Origin: JBJHBP01 sp050485685
Lineage (GTDB): Bacteria > Pseudomonadota > Gammaproteobacteria > Steroidobacterales > Rariloculaceae
Length of the DNA stretch: 64,000 bases
Direction of reading: 5' to 3'
NCBI GenBank assembly: GCA_050485685.1
Contig: JBJHBW010000003.1
Span: 116,277-180,276, forward strand
Below are positions 46,221-54,970 of the stretch, piece by piece. Each line of letters begins with the position of its first letter. Positions within the stretch are counted from its first letter, which is position 1. The position numbers and the translations under genes are program-made. The notes below the pieces were generated by a model that worked only from the letters and a program-made list of their open reading frames with translations, was not told the DNA's origin and did not search any database.

Positions 46221-46395
46221 TGCCGCACGCCCTCGCAAGCCCTGGCCCGGCGCATGCCGACAAGGCGTTGTCCTTGTGGTGGATTCCAGGCAAGCATTCC
46301 CATCGGATACCGATACCGCCGGGTGGAGAGAAGAAACCCAGGTTGGCGGGCAGGGTATCATCTGTCGGCGGCAGTAAGCTGAGGGTGAAGTAGAG

Positions 46396-46746
46396 ATGTC
46401 GACCGCAAAACTTCTCGCGATGTCGTTCGCGCGAGTCTATCCGCTGTACGTTCAGAAGGCAGAACGGAAGAATCGAACGAAGGAGGAGGTCGATCAGATC
46501 ATATGCTGGTTGACGGGCTACGACGTCGCGGGGCTGCAGCGGCAGATCGAACAGGAAAGCGACATCGAGACCTTCTTCACCCAGGCCCCGGCCTTCCATC
46601 CGAACGCGGCGTTGATCAAGGGCGTCGTCTGCGGGATTCGCGTAGAGAATATCGAAGACCCGATGATGCAGAAGATACGCTATCTGGACAAGCTGATCGA
46701 CGAGCTCGCGAAAGGAAAGTCGATGGAAAAGATCCTGCGAAAGTAA
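46396..46746 (+). CDS. DUF2200 protein
   Basis: A 116-residue cytoplasmic protein. The DUF2200 signature is clear: FARVYPLYVQKAERKNRTKE, then EEVDQIICWLTGYD, and KGVVCGIRVENIEDPMMQKI, then RYLDKLIDELAKGK. Its length is usual for the family. The family fold is known but a biochemical role is not. The gene stands alone on the plus strand between oppositely oriented genes. Confidence 0.92.
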   Translation: MSTAKLLAMSFARVYPLYVQKAERKNRTKEEVDQIICWLTGYDVAGLQRQIEQESDIETFFTQAPAFHPNAALIKGVVCGIRVENIEDPMMQKIRYLDKLIDELAKGKSMEKILRK

Positions 46747-46786
46747 TCACCTGGTGACGAAGACCCTGTCCGCATCGGCAGGAAAC

Positions 46787-47341
46787 CTATCCGGGATTAG
46801 CCACACCGATTACCCCGCAGCCGATTCGACCGCCCGCATCACCAACCGGCTGTGATTCCAGGTCGTCCCGGCGCTCATGAACGATGACACCGCGGCCGAG
46901 AATGGCATCCCATCCGCTCATTGAAATCACGGTGTCGGTGTAATCAAGAACAGCTTTGCCGCTGTCATCGGATACCAGGTTGCCCAGATCGCCCATATGC
47001 CGATGGTCGTCCATTGGCCCGGCGTGCGGTTCGCCATGCGGATTGTAATGCCCGCCGGCTGCCATGCCGTCGTCGGACGTACAGGCACCGTATTCATGAA
47101 TGTGGAACCCGTGGCGGCTGTCTGCGTTCAGACCGCTGACTTCAGCCTGAACCCGCACACCGGTTTCTGTTTTCGTGAAACTGATCGTCCCCTTAACCCC
47201 GCTGTCCTGCAATGGATGAATGACGGCAACCATTCGATCGACCGCCGGGGCTTCAGCAATATTCTGTTCTGTTTCAGCTTGTGCAGAAGCGCTGAGAGTC
47301 AGAAACGAAGCAACTGATGTGAACAATATCGATCTTTTCAT
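46787..47341 (-). CDS. sodC: Cu/Zn superoxide dismutase family protein
   Basis: A 184-residue periplasmic protein with a signal peptide (FTSVASFLTLSASAQA). Metal ligands are present in order: GFHIHEYGAC (two Cu His), GGHYNPHGEPHAGP and HRHMGDLGN (bridging and Zn His plus Asp), and VIVHERRDD (Cu His). The disulfide Cys pair is in YGAC and IGCGVIG. It dismutates superoxide in the periplasm. GGAGAA lies before ATG 47341. It follows G8 copy C on the same strand, but a strong terminator separates the two, so it needs its own promoter. It may protect copper and haem proteins of this cluster. Confidence 0.93.
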   Translation of the reverse strand: MKRSILFTSVASFLTLSASAQAETEQNIAEAPAVDRMVAVIHPLQDSGVKGTISFTKTETGVRVQAEVSGLNADSRHGFHIHEYGACTSDDGMAAGGHYNPHGEPHAGPMDDHRHMGDLGNLVSDDSGKAVLDYTDTVISMSGWDAILGRGVIVHERRDDLESQPVGDAGGRIGCGVIGVANPG

Positions 47342-47367
47342 TCTGTGATTCTCCGAACTGAAGATAC

Positions 47368-47396
47368 AAAAAAGCCCCCGGCTTCCGCCGGGGGCT
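47368..47396 (-). terminator. Rho-independent terminator after G8 copy C
   Basis: Minus strand: AGCCCCCGGC, loop GGAA, GCCGGGGGCT, then a T-run (A-run 47368-47373 on the plus strand). It is nearly the same sequence as the terminator after copy D, as expected for a tandem duplication. Confidence 0.88.
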
Positions 47397-47420
47397 CTTA
47401 CTGATACCGCTGGGTTCAGC

Positions 47421-50003
47421 TCACCTGCTGACCACGACGTTGGTGCCCCCCATGGGACCACCGCCACCCGCCTGCGGGTCCTCAACCACCAGCTTGACGA
47501 ACAGTGCGTCATCGCTACGGTAGTAAGAGGTGGCGCTGGCGTTGTGCAGTGCTTCCAGGCTGCCTTGTTCCGTACCACTGCTTGCGCTGGTGTATCCCGG
47601 GAGTTCGAAAATCACCCAGGAGCCTCTCTCCATCTGCCTCATGGACAAAGTCAGCGACGGGTTCTCGGCAACGACCTTGAGGTCTTTGACACCACTGCGA
47701 AGGGTTGTCTCACCGCCGTTGCCGAGGTTGAACTCGCCGCCGTTGCGGACAAGTGTGATCGGTGGGCTGCTGGGCGCAGCGCCTGCGCCGCCGCCCGGAC
47801 CACCCGGACCGCCCGGACCACCCGGGCCACCACCGAAGCCGCCGCCGGGACCACCGCCACCGGCGGGACGCACGGCAACGCGTCCGAATTCGCCTTCGCA
47901 GATGCCGGCGTTCCACGTCGGCATCATCCGGCACGCTTCGCTGTCAGCTGAGACTCCGTTATCGATCACCACGTGGGAGCCGGGTTTCCCGCCGAGCGAG
48001 CCGTCCCGGTCGAAGATCGACGCGGCCCTGTAGGTGATGCCGCCTCCGCCCTCCGAGGCCCACCGTGGTTCGACCGCCGGGAAATACACCGGCTTCGAGT
48101 TCACGAAAGTCAGCCCTTCTACGGCATTCTCGGTGCTGGCTCCAAAGCCCGTGTACAGCAGGTAGGAGATTGCACCGGTGTTACGCAGATCATTGTCTTC
48201 GTAGTTGATGAAGGTGGTATTCACGACCTCCTGGGTGAAGTCGTAATACTCGTAGCCACGAATCGGGTAATCAGGAGCTTCGTGCTTCGGCAATGTGCGG
48301 CCGTAAGCAATCTCCTCCGGCGTTCGGGGGTTGCCGATGTTGTCGGTTTCGCCCACGAACAGCGAGTCCTCCACACGTGACGAATAGCCGGTATGAGCGA
48401 CTTCGCCGGCTGCATGTGTAAAGCCAATGGCGTTGTCGGCCAGCCTGAGGTTCCTGAACAGGTGCAGCTCACCGCGCCCCCAGATGCCGCCATGGCGGTT
48501 CTTGTAGGCGGTGAAATCCTCAATAAGCGTGACGAGCCGTTCGCTGTTCGGGTCAGCCGGATTGGCACGGGCAGTGTGATAGTTGCTGCCGGCGACACTG
48601 AAACGGTTATTGGGCTGAGGACCACGGTCGAACATCATGCCATCGAAGCTCGAGTGGGCGACGTTGCCTCTGAACTGGCCCAACGGGGATCGGCGTGGGA
48701 AGGTGTTCTGACCGACCTCGGTGCCCTCGAATTCACCAATCCCGTTTACCGGCAATGCGATCCAGAAGCCGATGACTTCGGAACCCGCGGCTACGTTGTC
48801 GATGTAATGGTTGCTTGGATGCGTGATCCAGAAAGTCGACACCGTATTGTCGGAAGGAAGCAGGACCTGGTCGGAGGTCTGGCCAGTGACTGCCTGACCC
48901 GGTACTGATCCGGCTGCGTGGTGGACTGTCGGGACGCACGGCAGGGTCGGATGACACTTGGTCTTGATGCCGATGTTCCGGACAAACCAGTTGCCGGTCT
49001 CAACGCCGTCTTCGAGGAAGTAGCAGTGCCCCACGTTGTTGTAGGCCACGTTGTTCTCGATGCGCAGGTTGTCGGTGCCATGCACCGTCACGCAACGGCT
49101 GAAGGTATCGTGAATCGCGGAGTTCCTGATGTACTGGCCTTCCGCATCGCCGACCAGATGCCAGTGGATCGGGTATCTGGCCAGCTGCAGGTGCTGACCC
49201 ATGCGATGGAGTTCGACGCCGGAGACATACATCTCACTGCCGGGCATCGCCATGATATGGCCGCCCTGGTACGTCTGTTCGGAGTCTTCCGAGGCCTGGA
49301 TGCGGATGTTGCGCGTGAGCATGCCCACTTCGCCGCGCTGATCGACGCCGTAGGTGATTTCACCGAAATGCATGTACTCCAGCGGCTCATCGAGCGTGAT
49401 CACATTGCCGTTGATGGCGGCGATCGTTCGCTTCGTGGCCTGCCGGAAATCGAAATCCGTTGATGCGACGACAATCTCATCGCCCACGCGCCAGCCACTG
49501 GCGTCCAGGACTTCAATTGTGGTGCTGCCGGCCTCGGCGGTCCTGGCGAGCTTGGTCCAGGAGTTGGTGCGGTCGCCGTGCAGGCTCAGCGTGCCACCCA
49601 TGATCAGGATGCCGCGGTCGCCCATGGCCATGACGTTCTCGCCGGGTACGTTGTCGACCAGCGTGATGGTGGCATTGCGCGTGTGCGGCTGGTCCTCGCT
49701 GCCGATGTGCAGCTCGCCGTGCAGCAGTATCCAGTCGGTCTGCAGTTCGATATCGACGTCGTTCGAGAATGTGAGCGTGCCGTCGACGGTCAGGCTGCGC
49801 AGTGTCGGCGGGCTGACATCGAGCAGAACATCCATGTTTCGGGTGATGCTGACAGCATCGCCTTCGCCGGGCACCTGGCCGTTGGGCCATGTGGCGGGAT
49901 CAGACCAGAGTGCCTGCTGGGCAAAGGCGGTGGTGTAACCGCCGAGCAACATACACCCTGATATGGCTAGCGCGAGAAAGGGCGCGCGAGAACTTCTTGG
50001 CAT
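47421..50003 (-). CDS. Secreted G8-domain / parallel beta-helix protein, copy C
   Basis: An 860-residue paralogue. ATG 50003 is chosen (TTG 50012 is the upstream alternative) with GGGGG 9 bases before it. The signal region (FLALAISGCMLLGGYTTAFA) contains ISGC, so lipoprotein processing is possible, but cleavage after AFA is more likely since twin copy D lacks the Cys. The G8 domain starts LWSDPATWPNGQVPGEGD. The beta-helix keeps RYPIHWHLVGD, HGTDNLRIENNVAYN, VGHCYFLEDGVETGN and TKCHPTLPC. A Gly/Pro-rich insert (GGGPGGPGGPGGPGGG) precedes the C-terminal domain. Bases 49149-49745 are identical to copy D. It is divergent from an azurin gene. Confidence 0.88.
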   Translation of the reverse strand: MPRSSRAPFLALAISGCMLLGGYTTAFAQQALWSDPATWPNGQVPGEGDAVSITRNMDVLLDVSPPTLRSLTVDGTLTFSNDVDIELQTDWILLHGELHIGSEDQPHTRNATITLVDNVPGENVMAMGDRGILIMGGTLSLHGDRTNSWTKLARTAEAGSTTIEVLDASGWRVGDEIVVASTDFDFRQATKRTIAAINGNVITLDEPLEYMHFGEITYGVDQRGEVGMLTRNIRIQASEDSEQTYQGGHIMAMPGSEMYVSGVELHRMGQHLQLARYPIHWHLVGDAEGQYIRNSAIHDTFSRCVTVHGTDNLRIENNVAYNNVGHCYFLEDGVETGNWFVRNIGIKTKCHPTLPCVPTVHHAAGSVPGQAVTGQTSDQVLLPSDNTVSTFWITHPSNHYIDNVAAGSEVIGFWIALPVNGIGEFEGTEVGQNTFPRRSPLGQFRGNVAHSSFDGMMFDRGPQPNNRFSVAGSNYHTARANPADPNSERLVTLIEDFTAYKNRHGGIWGRGELHLFRNLRLADNAIGFTHAAGEVAHTGYSSRVEDSLFVGETDNIGNPRTPEEIAYGRTLPKHEAPDYPIRGYEYYDFTQEVVNTTFINYEDNDLRNTGAISYLLYTGFGASTENAVEGLTFVNSKPVYFPAVEPRWASEGGGGITYRAASIFDRDGSLGGKPGSHVVIDNGVSADSEACRMMPTWNAGICEGEFGRVAVRPAGGGGPGGGFGGGPGGPGGPGGPGGGAGAAPSSPPITLVRNGGEFNLGNGGETTLRSGVKDLKVVAENPSLTLSMRQMERGSWVIFELPGYTSASSGTEQGSLEALHNASATSYYRSDDALFVKLVVEDPQAGGGGPMGGTNVVVSR
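49149..49745. repeat. 597-bp identical segment, copy 1 (in G8 copy C)
   Basis: Every base from 49149 to 49745 matches 52656-53252 by direct comparison. The match stays near-perfect out to about 49064 and 49949. Further into the genes the two copies diverge clearly, so this block was exchanged or duplicated more recently than the rest. Confidence 0.92.
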
Positions 50004-50279
50004 GACTTTCAACCCCCGTCCTGGAGCAGATCAATATGGAATGGTTTTTCAACCGGTAACCGTAAGCGATGTAAGGCATGAGAAAAAGCAGACACGATAA
50101 ATCTTGAGAATTGGCAGGTGCCGGCCGTTCGGGGTATCAGATAATATTCTGTAAATATTCGGTTTTTTGCCTTGGACAGTGGTCATGGGGGTGCCTGACC
50201 GGTCGCTGAACGATCTGCTAACATTGATTGGCTTGATGGGCGGCGGACGCCGAAAGACTGACGAAAGGACCGGACGATC

Positions 50280-50771
50280 ATGAGATGGATCTTGGGTGCC
50301 GCGCTTGCAGCGATGCTCGCACTCGCGCTCACAGCAACGCTGTTGTTTTCAGGCGAGGCCGAGGTCTCAGTCGAGGCCGAGGCCAGGGTCTGTGAAGTCA
50401 CGGTCGAGGTCAGGGACTCACTCGATTTCAACCCGCGAGAACTCACCGTGGACTCGGGCTGCGAGTCATTCAGTCTCACGCTGAAACACATCGGCACAAT
50501 GCCGGCCAGCACAATGGGGCATAACTGGGTGCTGACCAGAACAGAGGACTTCGACGGCGCAGTGATGGACGGCCAGCGGGCCGGCTTCGAGAATCACTTC
50601 GTCAAGCCCGGGGACGAGCGTGTGCTGGTCGCAACGATCGTGATCGGTGGCGGCGAGGAAACCACGATCAGCTTCGATCCGTCGATACTGGAGCCGGGCG
50701 GTGATTACACGTTCTTCTGCAGCTTCCCGGCACACTTCGTGCTGATGCAAGGCAAGCTGAACGTCCTGTAA
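50280..50771 (+). CDS. Azurin-like blue copper protein
   Basis: A 163-residue protein with an N-terminal signal or anchor (ILGAALAAMLALALTATLLF) and an Ala/Glu-rich spacer, then the azurin fold. Copper ligands are His81 in TMGHNWVLT, Cys147 and His152 in FFCSFPAHF, and Met156 in VLMQGKLNVL. Cys38 and Cys61 match the azurin disulfide. Azurin moves electrons in the periplasm. It is divergent from G8 copy C, and a remnant of a second azurin gene holds the same place beside copy D, so this gene pair was duplicated as a unit. It shares a bidirectional terminator with copy D. Confidence 0.93.
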   Translation: MRWILGAALAAMLALALTATLLFSGEAEVSVEAEARVCEVTVEVRDSLDFNPRELTVDSGCESFSLTLKHIGTMPASTMGHNWVLTRTEDFDGAVMDGQRAGFENHFVKPGDERVLVATIVIGGGEETTISFDPSILEPGGDYTFFCSFPAHFVLMQGKLNVL

Positions 50772-50837
50772 CGAATCCGCTGTTTGAGTTGGCTTTCGAT
50801 CCAACCGCGACCCGACCTTAATCCTTTCCGTCCGGAC

Positions 50838-50870
50838 AAAAAAAGCCCCCGGCTCGCGCCGGGGGCTTTT
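50838..50870. terminator. Bidirectional Rho-independent terminator between azurin and G8 copy D
   Basis: An A-run (50838-50844), GCCCCCGGC (50845-50853), loop TCGC, GCCGGGGGC (50858-50866) and TTTT. It works for the azurin transcript on the plus strand and for copy D on the minus strand. Confidence 0.9.
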
Positions 50871-50891
50871 GCTGATTCCGCAGGATTCAGC

Positions 50892-53510
50892 TTACCTGTT
50901 GACTACGACGCTGGTGCCACCGCCGAAGCCGCCGCCACCGGCCTGCGGGTCTTCCACCACCAGCTTGACGAACAGGGCATCGTCGCTCCGGTAGTATGAG
51001 GTGGCGTTGGCACTGCGCAGCGCATCCAGGCTGCGTTGTTCTGTGCCCGCGCTTGCGCTGGTGTATCCCGGCAGTTCGAAAATGACCCAGGCGCCCCTGT
51101 CCATCTGCCTGATGGTCAGATTCAGGGATTCGTTCTCGGCAATGACCTTGAGATCGTCGACACCACTGCGCAGCGTCGTTTCACCGCCGGCAGCACCGCC
51201 TCCGCCAAATCCGACGGGGAAGGTGAACTCCCGGCCGTTGCGGACAAGCATGATCGGCGGGGCGCTGGACGCAGCGCCTGCGCCGCCGCCCGGAGGACCA
51301 CCCGCGCCGCCCCCGGGGCCGCCGCCGAAACCACCGCCGAAACCACCACCGCCGCCGCCGGGGCCACCCGCGCCTGCGGGACGTACTGCGACGCGACCGA
51401 AGTCGCCCTGACACACGGCAGCGTTCCAGGATGTCTTGATCTCGCAGGCCTGTTCGTCGGAGGCGATACCGTTGTCGATGACAATGTAGGAACCAGGAAC
51501 GCCGCCCACCGAGCCATCCCTGTCTCGGAAGATCGCGCCCATGTAGTTACTGCCCCCGGTATCGTTGGCCCATCGACGCACGAACGGAGGGAAATCCACC
51601 GGCTTGGCGTTGATGAATTCCGCGCCCGCGACGGCGTTCTCGGCGCTGATCCCGAAGCTGGTATACAGCAGGTAAGAGATCGCTCCCGCCCTGCGCTGGT
51701 CGTTGTCCTCGAAATTCACGAAAGTGACGTTCTCGACGTCATGACGGAGATCGTAGAACTCGTACCCGCGAATCGGGAAATCCGGGACTTCCCGCTTCGG
51801 CAGGCTGCGGCCGTAGGCAATCTCCTCAGGTGTTCTGGGGTTGCCGATGTTGTCGGATTCGCCCACAAACACCGAGTCAATGACTCGAGACGTAAATTCG
51901 GAATTACCGAGGTTGCCGGATGCAGAGGTAAACCCGATGGCGTTGTCGGCCAGCCTCAGGTTCCTGAACGTCTTCATCTCACCGCGGGTCCAGATGGCGC
52001 CATTCCGGTTCTTGTAGCCGGTGAAATCCTCGATCACGTTCTCCAGGATCGCACTGTTCGGGTCGGCGGGGTCGGCACGGGTAATAAACGGGTTGCCGCC
52101 GGCAACAGTGAAGGTGCCATCGGGCCTGGGGCCGCGGTCGATCATGATGCCGTCGAAGGTCGAGTGAGCGACGTTGCCCCTGAACTCCCCGAGCGGCATG
52201 CGACGTGGCCAGGTGTTGGCACTGATCTGGGTGCCTTCGAACTCACCAATCGGGTGCTCTGGCAACGCGATCCAGAAGCCGATCTGCTCGGAACCGGCAG
52301 CGACGTTGCCCACGTAATTGTTGGAAGGATGGGTGACCCAGAAAGTCGACACGGTGTTGTCCGACGGAATCAGGACATGCTCGGAGGCCTGGCCATTCGT
52401 TCCACCGCCGGATTCACCCTCTGCCCTGAGGTTGGTCGGTACACAGTCCAGAGTCGGATGACACTTGGTCTTTATCCCGAGGTTGTTGACGAACCAGTTG
52501 CCGGTTTCGATGCCGTCTTCGAGAAAGAAGCAGTGCCCCACGTTGTTGAAGGTCACGTTGTTTTCGATGCGCAGGTTGTCGGTGCCATGCACCGTCACGC
52601 AACGGCTGAAGGTGTCGTGAATCGCGGAGTTCCTGATGTACTGGCCTTCCGCATTGCCGACCAGATGCCAGTGGATCGGGTATCTGGCCAGCTGCAGGTG
52701 CTGACCCATGCGATGGAGTTCGACGCCGGAGACATACATCTCACTGCCGGGCATCGCCATGATATGGCCGCCCTGGTACGTCTGTTCGGAGTCTTCCGAG
52801 GCCTGGATGCGGATGTTGCGCGTGAGCATGCCCACTTCGCCGCGCTGATCGACGCCGTAGGTGATTTCACCGAAATGCATGTACTCCAGCGGCTCATCGA
52901 GCGTGATCACATTGCCGTTGATGGCGGCGATCGTTCGCTTCGTGGCCTGCCGGAAATCGAAATCCGTTGATGCGACGACAATCTCATCGCCCACGCGCCA
53001 GCCACTGGCGTCCAGGACTTCAATTGTGGTGCTGCCGGCCTCGGCGGTCCTGGCGAGCTTGGTCCAGGAGTTGGTGCGGTCGCCGTGCAGGCTCAGCGTG
53101 CCACCCATGATCAGGATGCCGCGGTCGCCCATGGCCATGACGTTCTCGCCGGGTACGTTGTCGACCAGCGTGATGGTGGCATTGCGCGTGTGCGGCTGGT
53201 CCTCGCTGCCGATGTGCAGCTCGCCGTGCAGCAGTATCCAGTCGGTCTGCAGCTCGATATCGACGTCGTTCGAGAACGTGAGCGTGCCGTCGACGGTCAG
53301 GCTGCGCAGCGTTGGCGGGCTGACATCGAGGACAACGTCCATGTTTCGGGTGATGCTGACAGCATCGCCTTCGCCGGGCACCTGGCCGTTGGGCCATGTG
53401 GCGGGATCAGACCAGAGTGCCTGCTGGGCAAAGGCGGTGGTGTAACCGCCGAGCAATAAACTCACTGGTATGGCTAGCGCGAGATACTTCGCGCGAAATC
53501 TCATTGGCAT
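50892..53510 (-). CDS. Secreted G8-domain / parallel beta-helix protein, copy D
   Basis: An 872-residue paralogue starting at ATG 53510, with GGGGG and the same GAAAGTC spacer as copy C. Signal: LALAIPVSLLLGGYTTAFA. The first third is almost identical to copy C, including the G8 domain. The later beta-helix differs more (TKCHPTLDCVPTNLRAEGES). It keeps HGTDNLRIENNVTFN and VGHCFFLEDGIETGN. The Gly/Pro-rich insert is longer than in copy C (GGGFGGGFGGGPGGGAGG). The C-terminal domain ends YYRSDDALFVKLVV. It lies in tandem with copy C. An AT-rich stretch at about 53650-53700 probably holds its promoter. Confidence 0.88.
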   Translation of the reverse strand: MPMRFRAKYLALAIPVSLLLGGYTTAFAQQALWSDPATWPNGQVPGEGDAVSITRNMDVVLDVSPPTLRSLTVDGTLTFSNDVDIELQTDWILLHGELHIGSEDQPHTRNATITLVDNVPGENVMAMGDRGILIMGGTLSLHGDRTNSWTKLARTAEAGSTTIEVLDASGWRVGDEIVVASTDFDFRQATKRTIAAINGNVITLDEPLEYMHFGEITYGVDQRGEVGMLTRNIRIQASEDSEQTYQGGHIMAMPGSEMYVSGVELHRMGQHLQLARYPIHWHLVGNAEGQYIRNSAIHDTFSRCVTVHGTDNLRIENNVTFNNVGHCFFLEDGIETGNWFVNNLGIKTKCHPTLDCVPTNLRAEGESGGGTNGQASEHVLIPSDNTVSTFWVTHPSNNYVGNVAAGSEQIGFWIALPEHPIGEFEGTQISANTWPRRMPLGEFRGNVAHSTFDGIMIDRGPRPDGTFTVAGGNPFITRADPADPNSAILENVIEDFTGYKNRNGAIWTRGEMKTFRNLRLADNAIGFTSASGNLGNSEFTSRVIDSVFVGESDNIGNPRTPEEIAYGRSLPKREVPDFPIRGYEFYDLRHDVENVTFVNFEDNDQRRAGAISYLLYTSFGISAENAVAGAEFINAKPVDFPPFVRRWANDTGGSNYMGAIFRDRDGSVGGVPGSYIVIDNGIASDEQACEIKTSWNAAVCQGDFGRVAVRPAGAGGPGGGGGGFGGGFGGGPGGGAGGPPGGGAGAASSAPPIMLVRNGREFTFPVGFGGGGAAGGETTLRSGVDDLKVIAENESLNLTIRQMDRGAWVIFELPGYTSASAGTEQRSLDALRSANATSYYRSDDALFVKLVVEDPQAGGGGFGGGTSVVVNR
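52656..53252. repeat. 597-bp identical segment, copy 2 (in G8 copy D)
   Basis: The counterpart of 49149-49745 at a constant offset of 3507 bases, with no difference seen. The first mismatches flanking it are at 52655 and 53253. Confidence 0.92.
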
Positions 53511-53713
53511 GACTTTCGACCCCCGTAATCTGGAGCAGGTATGAAATGGAGGAGCGCTCCAGTCATCAAGCCTAGGGGATGTGTGGCGGGACATGAAGTG
53601 GACAGGAGGAATCTTGACAATCGGTTGAGATCCGCTGTTTGCAGGGGATGGTAACTATCTGAATATATTAAACTATTCCGATATGGAATGAGTTGAATTC
53701 CGGGTACTGGGCT

Positions 53714-53775
53714 CGCAGTGATGTTCGTGCTCGCGCTCACGCAGCCGGGTGGTGATTACCTGTTTTCTGCAGGGT
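53714..53775 (+). pseudogene. Remnant of a second azurin gene
   Basis: 53714-53742 matches the azurin start (50306-50335) at 25 of 29 bases with one gap, including CTCGCGCTCAC. 53742-53775 matches the azurin end near 50690-50725, including AGCCGGG-GGTGATTAC and TTCTGCAG. The middle is deleted. Orientation, order and place (upstream of and divergent from a G8 gene) equal those of the intact azurin. The right part overlaps the last codons of the threonine aldolase on the other strand. Confidence 0.65.
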
Positions 53776-54795
53776 CCGGCGGACGAGATCCGCGAACCGG
53801 TCGACATCGTTTTCGGTCGTGTCCCACGAGGTCATCCAGCGCACGATGCCTTCCGCGCTGCGCCAGACGACGAACGCACTCTCGCGCTGCAGCGGCGCGA
53901 TCGCTTCGTGCGGCAGGCGTACATAGACCGCATTGCTCTCCACCGGCATCACGATTTCGAGGCCATCCACGTCCGCCACTGCCTGCGCCAGGTGCGCGGC
54001 CATCGCGTTCGCGTGCAGTGCGTTACGCAGCCACAGGTCGCCCTCGAACAGGGCCAGGAACTGCGCGGCCACATAGCGCATCTTCGATGCGAGCTGCATC
54101 GCCTGCTTGCGGTAGTACGCGGCATGTTGGGCCAGCGCCGGGTCGAGAAAGACGACGGCTTCCGCGCACATCGCGCCGTTCTTCGTGGCGCCGACGGAAA
54201 CGACATCGACACCGCAATCCGTGGTGATCGCGGCCAGCGAGCAGTCGAGCGCGGCAGCAGCGTTGCACAGCCGGGCACCATCCACGTGCAGCAGCATCCC
54301 GTGGGCGTGGCACCAGTCGGCGAGCGCGGCGAGCTCGGCCGGCGTGTAGACCGTGCCCCATTCCGTGCACTGCGATACCGAGACGACACGCGGCTGCACG
54401 CGATGGACCATGCCGCTGTCGGCGAGCAGCGGTTCGAGCGCAGCCGGCGTGAGCTTGCCCTGCACCGACGCTGCGGTCAGCACCTTCGAGCCGGTGAATT
54501 TTTCCGCGGCGCCGCATTCATCAAGGTGCAGGTGAGAGGAATCCGCGCAGATGACCGCCTGCCAGGACTGGATCAGCGACTGAAGCGCGAACACGTTCGC
54601 ACCGGTGCCGGTCAGCGCGAACAGCACCTCGCAGCGCGGGCCGAAATGGCTGCGCAGGGTTTCTGCTGCACGCGCGGTGATCGCGTCCTCGCCGTAGGCC
54701 GGCACGTGACCTTCGTTTACTCGTGCAAGCGCGGCGAGAACGTCGGGGTGCACGCCTGCGGCGTTGTCGCTGATGAAGTGTTTTTCCTCGGGCAT
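53737..54795 (-). CDS. ltaE: Low-specificity L-threonine aldolase
   Basis: A 352-residue PLP enzyme of the beta-eliminating lyase/threonine aldolase family. It has SDNAAGVHPDVLAAL at the start, ALTGTGANVFALQSLI, the strand LLHVDGARLCNAAAAL with the PLP Asp, and the Schiff-base Lys in SVGATKNGAM. WMTSWDTTENDVDRF is near the end. It cleaves threonine or allo-threonine to glycine and acetaldehyde in the cytosol. The last residues (LQKTGNHHPAA) are encoded antisense to an azurin remnant, so the natural C-terminus may have been altered by the duplication next door. Confidence 0.9.
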   Translation of the reverse strand: MPEEKHFISDNAAGVHPDVLAALARVNEGHVPAYGEDAITARAAETLRSHFGPRCEVLFALTGTGANVFALQSLIQSWQAVICADSSHLHLDECGAAEKFTGSKVLTAASVQGKLTPAALEPLLADSGMVHRVQPRVVSVSQCTEWGTVYTPAELAALADWCHAHGMLLHVDGARLCNAAAALDCSLAAITTDCGVDVVSVGATKNGAMCAEAVVFLDPALAQHAAYYRKQAMQLASKMRYVAAQFLALFEGDLWLRNALHANAMAAHLAQAVADVDGLEIVMPVESNAVYVRLPHEAIAPLQRESAFVVWRSAEGIVRWMTSWDTTENDVDRFADLVRRTLQKTGNHHPAA

Positions 54796-54970
54796 GGTGT
54801 GGTTGAGTTCCGCGATAAAGGCTCACCTTGGGCCGGATTGCATCCTCTGCACGTTGAATCGCTGAAGTTACCTCTCTATTGATCGTGATTGAAGGCCTGA
54901 TACCTCCATCAAGATCAGTAACCGTAGTTATTGGGAGCCAGTTTCAGATCGCCTAAAGACCTCCTGAAAA

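Noticed and set aside
49950..50003. G8 copy C as a lipoprotein because of ISGC in its signal
   Set aside because: The near-identical twin copy D has no cysteine there, and both keep a good signal-peptidase I site after AFA. The lipobox is probably accidental, though it is not excluded.
51036..52970. Long plus-strand open frame of about 640 codons
   Set aside because: It is antisense to G8 copy D and the same shadow occurs over copy C. It has no protein-family features.
53718..54227. Plus-strand open frame starting at the azurin remnant
   Set aside because: After the remnant it is antisense to the threonine aldolase and codes for Arg/Ser-rich nonsense.
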